Positions 18,301-25,702 of a stretch of 45,708 nt of DNA are shown piece after piece. Numbering within the stretch: position 1 is the first letter of the stretch; each line of letters begins with the position of its first letter. The position numbers were made by a program, and so were the translations under genes. This DNA comes from Gemmatimonadota bacterium (lineage in GTDB: Bacteria > Gemmatimonadota > Gemmatimonadetes > Gemmatimonadales > Gemmatimonadaceae): contig PMAE01000055.1 of the NCBI GenBank assembly GCA_003152485.1, positions 13,530-59,237 of the forward strand, read 5' to 3'. The notes beneath the pieces are model-generated. The model was not told where the DNA came from, ran no database searches, and saw only the letters and a list, made by a program, of their open reading frames with translations.

Positions 18301-19888
18301 GCCGCGTGCGATCCGGAAGATTCACCGTGTACAAGCCGCGATCGGGGATCGTACCGCCCGAGATGATGGCCATCATCCGACTTCCCCGCGACCCGGCGAC
18401 TCGTCCGGTGGCGCGGTCCCAGGTCAGACGCGGCTCCAGCTCCGTCGCCAGGTCCGACGGATACTTGCCCGCCAACATGGCGAGGGTCTCGTCGAACGCC
18501 GACCGGGTGAGCCGGTGGTATGGATAAGACCGACGGACGAGTGCGTACATCGCATCGGCCGTCGTCTCTTCGGCCGACGCGATGGCGACCAGGCTCTGCG
18601 CCAACACGTCGAGCGCGTTCTGAGGCACGCGGGTGGCTTCGACCTCGCCCGCAATCATGGCCGCGGCGAGCGCGGCACACTCCGCGAGGTCATCGCGGTG
18701 CGTTGGCACAATGATCCCGTGACTGACGTCGCCCAACCGGTGCCCGGCGCGCCCAACCCGCTGTAATCCGGCCGATACACGCTTCGGACTCTGAAGCTGC
18801 AGGACGAGGTCGACCGCACCGATGTCGATCCCGAGCTCGAGTGAGCTGGTGGTGACCAGCGCAGGCAACTCACCGGCCTTGAGCGCGCGCTCGAGCTCGA
18901 GCCGTCGCTCGCGCGACATCGAGCCATGATATGCCCGCGCGAGCTCGGTACCCGCGAGCTCGTTGAGGCGTGCCGCGATGCGCTCCGCCTGCGCGCGGTT
19001 GTTCACGAAGACCAACGTCGTCCGGTGACTACGAATCGCGTCGAGCGCGAGTGCCGCGACCGCGGGCCACACGCTGCCCCCGACTTGGGTCAAGTCCGGG
19101 ACCGGCGCCCGGACAGTGAGATCCATCGGCTTGACGAGACCGCAGTCGATCACGCTGACGGGACGAAACGCGATGGTGCCTGGCGGTGGGTCGTCGTCGG
19201 GCGGCCGCTGCTCGCACCCGCCGAGGAAGCGGGCGATCTCGTCGAGTGGACGTTGCGTTGCGGAGAGGCCGATACGTTGCGGGGCATCGCGTCCCTGGGA
19301 GACGCAGAGTGCATCAAGCCGCTCGAGGGTCAGCGCCAGGTGAACACCGCGCTTCGTGCCCGCGACGGCGTGGATTTCATCAACGATGACCGCCCGAACA
19401 CCCGGGAAGAGTGTCCGTCCGCGTTCCGTTGTGAGGAGGATGTTGAGCGATTCCGGCGTGGTGATCAGGATGTGCGGCGTGACGCGCAGCATTCGCGCGC
19501 GCGCGGCAGGCTTGGTGTCGCCGCTCCGTACGGCAACGCGAATCTCGGGAAACGGCTCGCCCGCCTCCTCGAATCGCCGCGCGAGCTCCGCCAGTGGCAG
19601 CTCGAGGTTCCGGTGGATGTCGTTGCCGAGCGCTTTGAGGGGCGAGACGTAGAGGATCTGCACCGCGTTGGGGAGCGGCGCCCGCTGGCCCTCGGTGATC
19701 AGCTCGTTGAGCTCCCACAGGAATGCGGCAAGCGTCTTCCCCGTGCCGGTCGGCGCCAGGATGAGGGTGTGCGTCCCCTCGGCGATGGCCGGCCATCCGC
19801 GCTCCTGCGGCGGACTCGGCGCGCCCAGTGTCTCCGTGAACCACCGGCGGACGATCGGGTGGAAGCTCTCCAGGGGGGTCATCGCCAT
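15329..19888 (-). CDS. lhr: Lhr-type superfamily 2 ATP-dependent helicase
   Basis: The 1519-residue protein is of full Lhr length. Motifs in order are Q-motif region PPQERGWPAI, Walker A APTGTGKT (45-52), DEIH box (170-173), then helicase motifs TLVFVNNRAQAERIAARL, GIDIGAVDLVLQLQSP and QRVGRAGHRLGD. After the helicase core and the Lhr winged-helix and beta-bundle part comes the long C-terminal region known from large bacterial Lhr (Lhr-CTD). Lhr proteins unwind DNA and RNA:DNA hybrids in repair. I chose the ATG at 19888 (MAMTPLESF); ATG 19882 is equally possible. A -10-like TATACA lies at 19901-19906. The CsoR operator covers the -35 region, so copper-linked control is possible. Confidence 0.93.
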   Translation of the reverse strand: MAMTPLESFHPIVRRWFTETLGAPSPPQERGWPAIAEGTHTLILAPTGTGKTLAAFLWELNELITEGQRAPLPNAVQILYVSPLKALGNDIHRNLELPLAELARRFEEAGEPFPEIRVAVRSGDTKPAARARMLRVTPHILITTPESLNILLTTERGRTLFPGVRAVIVDEIHAVAGTKRGVHLALTLERLDALCVSQGRDAPQRIGLSATQRPLDEIARFLGGCEQRPPDDDPPPGTIAFRPVSVIDCGLVKPMDLTVRAPVPDLTQVGGSVWPAVAALALDAIRSHRTTLVFVNNRAQAERIAARLNELAGTELARAYHGSMSRERRLELERALKAGELPALVTTSSLELGIDIGAVDLVLQLQSPKRVSAGLQRVGRAGHRLGDVSHGIIVPTHRDDLAECAALAAAMIAGEVEATRVPQNALDVLAQSLVAIASAEETTADAMYALVRRSYPYHRLTRSAFDETLAMLAGKYPSDLATELEPRLTWDRATGRVAGSRGSRMMAIISGGTIPDRGLYTVNLPDRTRLGELDEEFVHESRVGDVFQLGSATWRIATVEHDRVVVVPAPGAPARMPFWHGEFSTRSVDLSRRVGRLRRELASGDLDDTALAAAYHCDEASIRNLRAYVGDQRASTGVVPDDQTVVVEHFRDETGAVRIVVHSIFGGRVNAPWGMALAQRMREALGDHVDVQVQTSDDGIMLRLPDLGDAPPVQLLLDLTPADAERRVIDEVGSSPLFGARFRMNAGRALLLPRGSPRRRMPLWLQRLKALDLLETVRQFPTFPILVETYREVLQDAFDVSALVQVLQSIADRQINIRVVETDRASPFAAGLQFAFVMDWLYVDDTPRAERAASWLAVDRSMLDELMGADGAGVDEATERALAAVVAERRGTAPRRQARDADALAHLLDRAGDLTLDELRARVAPVEVRRSVDDPVAVLVAAGRAVEFPVNGPDAPTRIIPADERARYAAAASGERAARREILARYLALAGPVTVAEVRERYAWPGRWIETRLTDWQRAGRLVRGAFRQGVAGPEWCSRSLLERARRRALAALRAEISPTDMPTFAAFLQRWQHVDRRDRLDGEAGVATAVQQLAGLARPAAGWERDVLPARVDHYEPTWLSRVAGTGGVVWAGGQRQDAARAPSVAAGVPPALVTVRFFERGTGALWLDSQAAPQLSDGAAAVRDVLARQGASFLADLQAATGLGLFATRDALRELVAVGLVTNDTAEALREVVRARALPLRPRRDAPDPTRWLPADFTPSTGRVVQRRVNVPRLPRWRRPDLPGPAGASGWVGRWSLIASAGTLGPVLPEDAHAAAIAQQWLIRYGIVARDWWRRERPPVGWRAIYRELKRMEYRGEVRRGYFVDGLGGAQFALPDAVERLRAARDDADAPVIAFAASDPANPYSLPRSPFAPKADRDPLSRPRGAGAVLVTRRGVVMLAAEGRGRRVVVAPGLSDSDLTAASRALAEYLSRGDAGHRRHRASTLETIDGLPAISSPRAAVFRQLGFRHGGLGLDYP

Positions 19889-19908
19889 AGACGAGAGCAA
19901 TGTATAGG

Positions 19909-19937
19909 TTGTCATACCCCTAGGGGGTATGTTACAT
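19909..19937 (+). promoter_or_regulatory. copA promoter, probably leaderless
   Basis: A -35 box TTGTCA (19909-19914) and a weak -10 box TTACAT (19932-19937) are 17 bases apart. The copA ATG starts only 7 bases after the -10, so transcription should begin at or next to the start codon. No Shine-Dalgarno sequence is present at a usual distance. The CsoR operator fills the spacer. Confidence 0.6.
19913..19931. promoter_or_regulatory. CsoR copper-repressor operator
   Basis: The sequence CATACCCCTAGGGGGTATG has 8-bp perfect arms around a TAG centre and matches the known TACCC...GGGTA type of CsoR operators. It lies between the predicted -35 and -10 of copA, where binding would block RNA polymerase. 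A csoR gene follows copA, giving a closed autoregulatory loop. It also lies 7 bases upstream of a -10-like box for the divergent lhr gene. Confidence 0.88.
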
Positions 19938-19944
19938 TGCGAGA

Positions 19945-22197
19945 ATGACAGCGACACTCACTCCGCCCCTCGGGGCGTCCCGGACCGAGACCTTTGCCGT
20001 CAGTGGCATGCATTGCGCCGCCTGCCAGTCGCGGGTCCAGGGCGCGCTACAGACGTTGCCCGGCGTCACGGACGCGACGGTCAATCTGATGACGCAGAGC
20101 GCGACGGTGACCTACGATCCCGGACGCCTCACCGCAGACGCACTCGTGGATCGGGTGCGCTCGACGGGATACGACGCCGCGGCCCCGACGGACGACGCGT
20201 CGGCGATCGAGGAGCAGGAGGCGCTCGACCGGGAGCGAGCGGCCGAGTTCCGGCAGTTATCGCGCGGGGCGGCGATCGCGATCACGGCAGGCGTGGTGGT
20301 CGCGGTCGCGCCGATTCCTCGAATCGCCCTGCTCGCCATCACTGCCGCGGTCATGGTATGGCCGGGACGTCATTTCTATGTTCGCGCGTGGTCCGCCGCC
20401 CGGCATCGCACGGCAGACATGAATACACTGATCGCGGTCGGGACGGGCGCGGCATTCCTCTTCTCCGTACTGGCGACTCTCGCGCCGGGCATGTTCGTCC
20501 GGCGCGGGGTGACTCCCGACGTCTACTACGAGGCGGTGGTCTTCATCATCGGCCTCGTCCTCGTCGGGAACGCGCTCGAATCACGGGCCACGCGTCGGAC
20601 GGCGGCGGCGCTCCGCGCGCTCATCGCGTTGCGCCCGGCGCGGGCCCGGGTAGAGCGCGATGGGGTAGAGGTCGAGATTCCGCTCGAAGCGGTCCGCGTC
20701 GGTGATGCGGTTGTCGTGCGTCCCGGAGAGCGGATTCCCGTGGACGGTGTGATCGTCCGGGGAACGAGCGCGGTGGATGAGTCGCTGGTCACGGGGGAGT
20801 CACTCCCGATCGACAAGGGTCCGGGCGACCACGTCATCGGCGGCGCGTTGAACAGTGCGGGGGCGTTCACCTATCGGGTGACCGCCGTGGGGCGGGATAC
20901 TACGCTGGCACGCATCGTTGCGCTCATGCGGTCCGCGCAGGGCACGCGGGCGCCGATCCAGCACGTGGCGGACCGCGTGAGCGCAGTCTTCGTCCCCTCC
21001 GTCATGGTGATCTCCGCCGTGACATTCGTGGTATGGCTCCTCGTGGCGCCTGGTGGGCCGAGCACGGCATGGGTCCGTGCGCTCGCGGCCGCGCTGTCGG
21101 TGCTCATCATCGCGTGTCCATGTGCCATGGGCCTCGCCGTACCAACTGCGATCATGGTCGCCAGCGGCAAGGGAGCGCAGCTCGGCATTTTGATCAAAGG
21201 CGGCGAGGCGCTCCAGCGCCTGCGGGCCGTGGACACGATCGTGCTCGACAAGACAGGCACCATTACCGCGGGCCAGCCGGCAGTCACCGACATCGTCGCG
21301 CGGGCGCCCGCCTCGGATCAGACGAACCGTGATCTCCTCCGGCTCGCGGGGTCGATCGAGCATTCCTCCGAACACCCGCTCGGCCGCGCTGTCGTGAACC
21401 GGGCGGTCGCGGACGGCGTAGCTCTCGGACGCGCGCGCGATTTTCGCGCAATCGCCGGCCAGGGCGCCACCGGGGTCGTTGACGGCGTGTCGGTCGCGGT
21501 CGGCAACGCGGCACTCATGGCGGATCTCGGTGTGGATGTCACGCCGATGGCAGCCGGCAGCGACCGCGTGTGGGCCGATGGCAAGACCGTCATGTATGTG
21601 TCGGCCGATACGCGGCTCGTCGGATTGCTAGCGCTGGCCGATCCGATCCGTCCGACCTCGCGAGATGCGGTCGCGCGGCTTTCCGCATTGGGCCTCGAGG
21701 TCGTCATGCTGACCGGCGATGCGCAGCGAGCAGCCGAGTCGATCGCGCGCCAGGCCGGCATCACGCGAGTGGTGGCCGGCGTGTTGCCGGCGGGCAAGGT
21801 CGCGGAGATCCAGCGACTCCAGCGCGGCGGACACGTGGTCGCGATGGTCGGCGACGGGATCAATGATGCGCCGGCGCTGTCGGCGGCTGATGTCGGCGTG
21901 GCAATCGGTACGGGCGCAGACGTCGCGATCGAGGCGGCGGACGTGACACTGTTGCGCGGCGACCTGCAGGGCGTTGCGCGAGCGGTGACGCTCGCCCGCC
22001 GCACGATGCGGATCATCAAGCAGAATTTGTTCTGGGCGTTCGCGTACAACGTGATCGGCATCCCGATCGCCGCCGGCGTGTTGTACCCGGTGTGGGGGGT
22101 GATGCTATCCCCCATCCTGGCCAGCGCGGCAATGGCGGTGAGCTCGGTCAGTGTCGTCAGCAACAGCTTACGGCTCGGCCGCGCCCCGATCGCATGA
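19945..22197 (+). CDS. copA: Copper-exporting P1B-type ATPase CopA
   Basis: The 750-residue protein has one N-terminal heavy-metal-binding domain (GMHCAAC, 21-27), then membrane helices and the actuator domain (VTGESLPIDKG). The copper-transport CPC motif is at 391-393, the phosphorylation motif DKTGT at 435-439, the HP locus at SSEHPLGRA and the hinge GDGIND at 636-641. These mark a Cu(I) efflux pump of the inner membrane. It starts the copA-csoR operon behind a CsoR operator. The stop overlaps the csoR ATG in an ATGA quartet. Confidence 0.97.
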   Translation: MTATLTPPLGASRTETFAVSGMHCAACQSRVQGALQTLPGVTDATVNLMTQSATVTYDPGRLTADALVDRVRSTGYDAAAPTDDASAIEEQEALDRERAAEFRQLSRGAAIAITAGVVVAVAPIPRIALLAITAAVMVWPGRHFYVRAWSAARHRTADMNTLIAVGTGAAFLFSVLATLAPGMFVRRGVTPDVYYEAVVFIIGLVLVGNALESRATRRTAAALRALIALRPARARVERDGVEVEIPLEAVRVGDAVVVRPGERIPVDGVIVRGTSAVDESLVTGESLPIDKGPGDHVIGGALNSAGAFTYRVTAVGRDTTLARIVALMRSAQGTRAPIQHVADRVSAVFVPSVMVISAVTFVVWLLVAPGGPSTAWVRALAAALSVLIIACPCAMGLAVPTAIMVASGKGAQLGILIKGGEALQRLRAVDTIVLDKTGTITAGQPAVTDIVARAPASDQTNRDLLRLAGSIEHSSEHPLGRAVVNRAVADGVALGRARDFRAIAGQGATGVVDGVSVAVGNAALMADLGVDVTPMAAGSDRVWADGKTVMYVSADTRLVGLLALADPIRPTSRDAVARLSALGLEVVMLTGDAQRAAESIARQAGITRVVAGVLPAGKVAEIQRLQRGGHVVAMVGDGINDAPALSAADVGVAIGTGADVAIEAADVTLLRGDLQGVARAVTLARRTMRIIKQNLFWAFAYNVIGIPIAAGVLYPVWGVMLSPILASAAMAVSSVSVVSNSLRLGRAPIA

Positions 22198-22565
22198 GCG
22201 CGCGTCGCAAGCGCCCCACGGGACGGGCAGCGGCATCGCCCGCCGCTCAGCCGGTGGTCACACCAAGCGGTGACGGACGCAAGTCAGTCGCGGTGGACTC
22301 GGCCGCCAAATCGCGCAATCTGCTCCGGCTCCGGCGCATCGAGGGCCAGGTCCGTGGCCTACACGGGATGGTGGACGCCGACCGATACTGCGCCGATGTG
22401 CTCACCCAGATCGCGTCGGTCCACGAGGCGCTTCGCGCCGTGGGACGTGAGCTCATGCGGCATCACCTCGAGCATTGCGCGACAGCGGCGATTCGGGCCG
22501 GCGGTCGGGACAGCGACGTGATGTATGATGAGCTGATGGAGCTGATGTACAAACACGTGCGGTAG
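22194..22565 (+). CDS. csoR: CsoR-family copper-sensing repressor
   Basis: The 123-residue protein has the DUF156/CsoR helical fold (LLRLRRIEGQVRGLHGMVDADRYCADVLTQI...). The Cu(I) ligand set is complete: Cys66, His91 and Cys95, with the same spacing (25 and 4) as the Cys-His-Cys site of known CsoR. An N-terminal tail of about 35 basic and Ala-rich residues is longer than usual. It is translationally coupled to copA (ATGA overlap). In the apo form it should bind the operator at 19913-19931, with release on copper binding. Confidence 0.94.
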   Translation: MSARRKRPTGRAAASPAAQPVVTPSGDGRKSVAVDSAAKSRNLLRLRRIEGQVRGLHGMVDADRYCADVLTQIASVHEALRAVGRELMRHHLEHCATAAIRAGGRDSDVMYDELMELMYKHVR

Positions 22566-22570
22566 TGGCG

Positions 22571-22600
22571 AGGTGGTTCGTGGTGGGTGGTTAGTGAGAG
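22571..22600. repeat. Degenerate GT-rich (GGTGGTT-type) repeat
   Basis: The stretch after csoR reads as degenerate copies of GTGGTTNGTGG (AGGTGGTTCGTGGTGGGTGG, then TTAGTGAG). It resembles the repeats at 31781-31801 and 35512-35610. It overlaps the 3' end of the leftward membrane-protein gene. Confidence 0.6.
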
Positions 22601-22989
22601 GTAGGCAGCGATTGCCGAACGAGATACGCGCTGAGCGCGCTTCCGACGGTCGCGGCACTCCAGGCGAGGAGAGCGGGGAACAGGACTGTCGCGACGACCA
22701 GGACCGAGCCAGGAGCGCCTGCGATTTGGCCTAATGCAGTGATCAGGGCTGGGAGGGGCCCGCGGGCCGCAGTCCAGAGGAGGAGGCTCGTCCACGCGAG
22801 GGCGGCGGCAATCGATGCGCAGGTCGCCGCGCGAGTGCCGTGTGCATCCTGCTGCGTCGAGTGGGCGGCCCACATTCCCCACACGAATGCGGCGATCGCG
22901 ATCCCCCACCATCCGATCGCGGCCGTGGCGGCGATCAGGGCGACGGTGACCAGGATCAGTTGGCCGAGGTACGCCGCAATGCGTGTCAT
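22591..22989 (-). CDS. Small integral membrane protein, function unknown
   Basis: The 132-residue product is almost entirely hydrophobic, with about four membrane helices (LGQLILVTVALIAATAAIG, WWGIAIAAFVWGMWAAH, ASIAAALAWTSLLLWTAA, VLVVATVLFPALLAWSAA). I do not recognise a family. The ATG at 22989 overlaps the TGA of the penicillin acylase gene in an ATGA quartet, so the two are co-translated and the membrane protein may serve the acylase or its substrate. Its 3' end runs into a GT-rich repeat next to csoR, with convergent stop codons. Confidence 0.7.
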   Translation of the reverse strand: MTRIAAYLGQLILVTVALIAATAAIGWWGIAIAAFVWGMWAAHSTQQDAHGTRAATCASIAAALAWTSLLLWTAARGPLPALITALGQIAGAPGSVLVVATVLFPALLAWSAATVGSALSAYLVRQSLPTSH

Positions 22990-25577
22990 CGGGCTGGGTC
23001 CAGCGTCAGCGTCGCGCGAATATCTGAGGGCGCGAGCCCGCTCACGGCATGTGGCATCCGAACTGAGTCGAGCGTGCCGGCGAGCCACTGCGGGAGACGG
23101 TCCGCGTACCGCGTGCTGACCGGATTGCCTGACTGGCCTCCCGGGTATGTCGCCCAGGCGTGTACCTCCGGGCCGAGTTGCACGACCATCCGCCAGCTCG
23201 GTCCCTCAGTACCCCCGCCGCTCGATGGGCTCAAGGTCTCAATGCCACCCTGCACCGGCAATCCCAGGCGGGAGAACGGCCGCATGTAGAGGAGATGGTT
23301 GAAGTTCGCGTGCCGGATGCGGGCCCACTCCCACCCGCCGCCGTCCGGCGGTCCGTAACGCGCGGTCACCGAGTCGAGCGCGACGGTCAAACTAGCGGTG
23401 AGTCCGTCATCGCGTGTCTCGATCGCCGGAGTGCGTGGGTCATCCCACCATAGACTCTTCGGGTCGGCGAGCAGTTCCGCGAGCACGGCGTCCGATGGAG
23501 TGGCAACGCGGGGCCCATGCGGTTGTCGGGGTGGGATAAGGCGAATCCATGCGCGATTTCTAAGCGCGCGCATCGCGGCTTCGAATAACACGGCACGATC
23601 GTTTTCTCGCGTATACCGGCGATCCCACTCACCGAGCAACCGCGCGGCGTCCCGCCCGCGCGGTCCGGCGTGCCCGCCACTGTCGGCGCGCCGGAGGGCA
23701 TTGAGAAAATACGGAACGAAATAGTCGGCCCGTGCACTGCCGGGATCGGTCTGCCACCGGCGCATGTCGTCGGGGGTGACGAGCGAGTCGGCCCGCAGGA
23801 GTGCATTGATGTGGGCGGCGCGCCATGGCGATGGCCAATCGGCGCCTAGGTACACCCCGCGCGCGGCGCTAGGCGCATCGGGATCGACCGGCTCCTGATT
23901 ATTCGAGGCCAAATAACCCTGGGGCGGATCGATGGCCGCCGGATAGCGATCGAGCGACAGCGCACCCGTCCAATCGCTCGCCGACGTCGATCCGTCGCGA
24001 ACCACGTCGCCTCGCCCATCACCGGGACGCAGCGGATATCGTCCCGTCGATCGAATGGCGATGCTGCCGGAACGGTCAGCCACGAGCATGTTTTGCGCGG
24101 GCACATCGTATCCCGCGGTCGCGCGCAGCCATTCCGCCGTCGAGTGCGCGTGCGGCGCGGCGCGGAGTGCACCGAACGCGCCGCCGCCTTCCAACGCGGT
24201 CCAGCGCATCGACTGCCATCCGCCGCCCCCTGGTCGCAGGGGGCCGCGATGCGTGTAGAGCACCACCTCCCTCGCCAGGATCTCGCCGGCAGGCCCCCGA
24301 TAGGTCTCGAGGCGACGCTCGAGTGGGTGCCACACGCCGTCGAGCCGATACTGCGTCGGGTCCCGCCGATCGTCCACGGTCTCCGCGTAGTAGTCCATCA
24401 CGTCGGACCCGGTGTTGGTGAAGGTCCACGCGACGTCCCGAGTGAAACCGAGGATGACGCCGGGACCACCCGGGATCGTGACGCCCGCGACATCAAGCTG
24501 GCCCGGTACCACGAGATGGACCTCATACCAGAGCGACGGGAGCGTCATCTCGAGATGCGGATCACCGGCGAGCAAGGCATACCCCGCCTGTGTTCGCCGC
24601 GGCGACACCGCCCAGTTGTTGCTACCGAGCGTGGCCTCCACGCCCGCGCCAGGATGCGTCGCGCCATGAGTTGCGTCTGGTGCTGGGTCAGCTGTTGGGT
24701 CGGGTGGGGCGCCACCGGTCGCGCCGAACGCGCGGCTCGATCCATCGCGGAGCGCGGCGACGCCCATCGTCGATCCGTCGGCGTCTGGCGGTCCGGGAGG
24801 GGGCAGCCGATCAGTCCGGAGGCGGAGCACCGCGGACGCCGATGGGACGATCGGCTGCTGCAACGGCGAGTGGAGCGGGAGCAGTGCGCGCGCAGCTGAA
24901 TCCCCGACTACTCTGGCGACAACCTCTCGTGCGCTCTCCACGCGATCGTACGAGAGCGTGCGCGACATGCGATTGAGCAGATGGAGCGCGTCGATCGGCG
25001 CCCAGCGGCGCGGCCGGCGGCCGAGCAGTTGGTACTCGATCGGCAGATCTGCCGGGCCCATCTGGTCGATCCACGCGTTGACACCGTCGGCGTACGCACG
25101 CATCTCGATCGCGTCCGCTGACGTGGTGTCGAGCGCGGCGAGCATACGTTCCGCAGCCCGTGGCATGCCAAGTCTCCGCGTATCGCGATCCTCCGACAAC
25201 GCGGGCGCGCCGACCAATTCGGTCAACGTCCCGGCGCCGGCCCGGACCTGGACCTCGATCTGGAAGAGCCGATCCCGCGCGACGACATACCCCAGGGCGC
25301 GATAGGCGTCGGCCTCCGAGGTCGCGAAGATATGGGGGACGTTCCGGCCGTCGTATCGCACGTCGACACGCGCGCTGAGTCCCGGAATGTGTCCGGCCGC
25401 GGTACGCGGCAGTTCCGCGCTCCGCGCCACCGCCCAGATGCCATGGACCGGATCGAGCGCGGGGCCAAGCGGCGGTGCCGGTCCGAACCGGATCGACCCG
25501 ATCGCGATGCATGCACTCAGCACGAGGACCGCGATCACGACGCGCGCGATGTGAGAACGAGTGGACACGCGCACCAA
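22986..25577 (-). CDS. Penicillin acylase family N-terminal nucleophile hydrolase
   Basis: The 863-residue protein has an N-terminal membrane or signal helix (VVIAVLVLSACIAIGSIRF) and an alpha chain (RYDGRNVPHIFATSEADAYRALGYVVARDRLFQIE). The autocatalytic site is GSNNWAVSP, where Ser319 becomes the nucleophile at the N-terminus of the beta chain after removal of the linker. Beta-chain motifs GDPHLEMTLPSLWYEVHL and TNTGSDVMDYY are present. Such enzymes hydrolyse amide bonds in beta-lactams or acyl-homoserine lactones; the substrate cannot be assigned. The linker before Ser319 is a Pro/Asp/Ala-rich repeat. The start shown is a TTG; GTG codons at 25574 and 25568 are alternatives. Confidence 0.92.
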   Translation of the reverse strand: MVRVSTRSHIARVVIAVLVLSACIAIGSIRFGPAPPLGPALDPVHGIWAVARSAELPRTAAGHIPGLSARVDVRYDGRNVPHIFATSEADAYRALGYVVARDRLFQIEVQVRAGAGTLTELVGAPALSEDRDTRRLGMPRAAERMLAALDTTSADAIEMRAYADGVNAWIDQMGPADLPIEYQLLGRRPRRWAPIDALHLLNRMSRTLSYDRVESAREVVARVVGDSAARALLPLHSPLQQPIVPSASAVLRLRTDRLPPPGPPDADGSTMGVAALRDGSSRAFGATGGAPPDPTADPAPDATHGATHPGAGVEATLGSNNWAVSPRRTQAGYALLAGDPHLEMTLPSLWYEVHLVVPGQLDVAGVTIPGGPGVILGFTRDVAWTFTNTGSDVMDYYAETVDDRRDPTQYRLDGVWHPLERRLETYRGPAGEILAREVVLYTHRGPLRPGGGGWQSMRWTALEGGGAFGALRAAPHAHSTAEWLRATAGYDVPAQNMLVADRSGSIAIRSTGRYPLRPGDGRGDVVRDGSTSASDWTGALSLDRYPAAIDPPQGYLASNNQEPVDPDAPSAARGVYLGADWPSPWRAAHINALLRADSLVTPDDMRRWQTDPGSARADYFVPYFLNALRRADSGGHAGPRGRDAARLLGEWDRRYTRENDRAVLFEAAMRALRNRAWIRLIPPRQPHGPRVATPSDAVLAELLADPKSLWWDDPRTPAIETRDDGLTASLTVALDSVTARYGPPDGGGWEWARIRHANFNHLLYMRPFSRLGLPVQGGIETLSPSSGGGTEGPSWRMVVQLGPEVHAWATYPGGQSGNPVSTRYADRLPQWLAGTLDSVRMPHAVSGLAPSDIRATLTLDPAR

Positions 25578-25702
25578 TATGGAGCGGTCCGCGGCAGTTG
25601 CGAGACCTAAGGCCGGCGCGGAAACACGACGGCCGGCGCCGCGTGCGCGGGCCGCCCGTGTCGTGGAGCGTTGATGTCCCGAACGGCAGCTCTGAAGTCC
25701 GG

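Noticed and set aside
19889-19957. Extended N-terminus of the Lhr-type helicase upstream of 19888.
   Set aside because: It would run through the CsoR operator and the copA promoter, and the helicase N-terminus aligns from MTPLESF.
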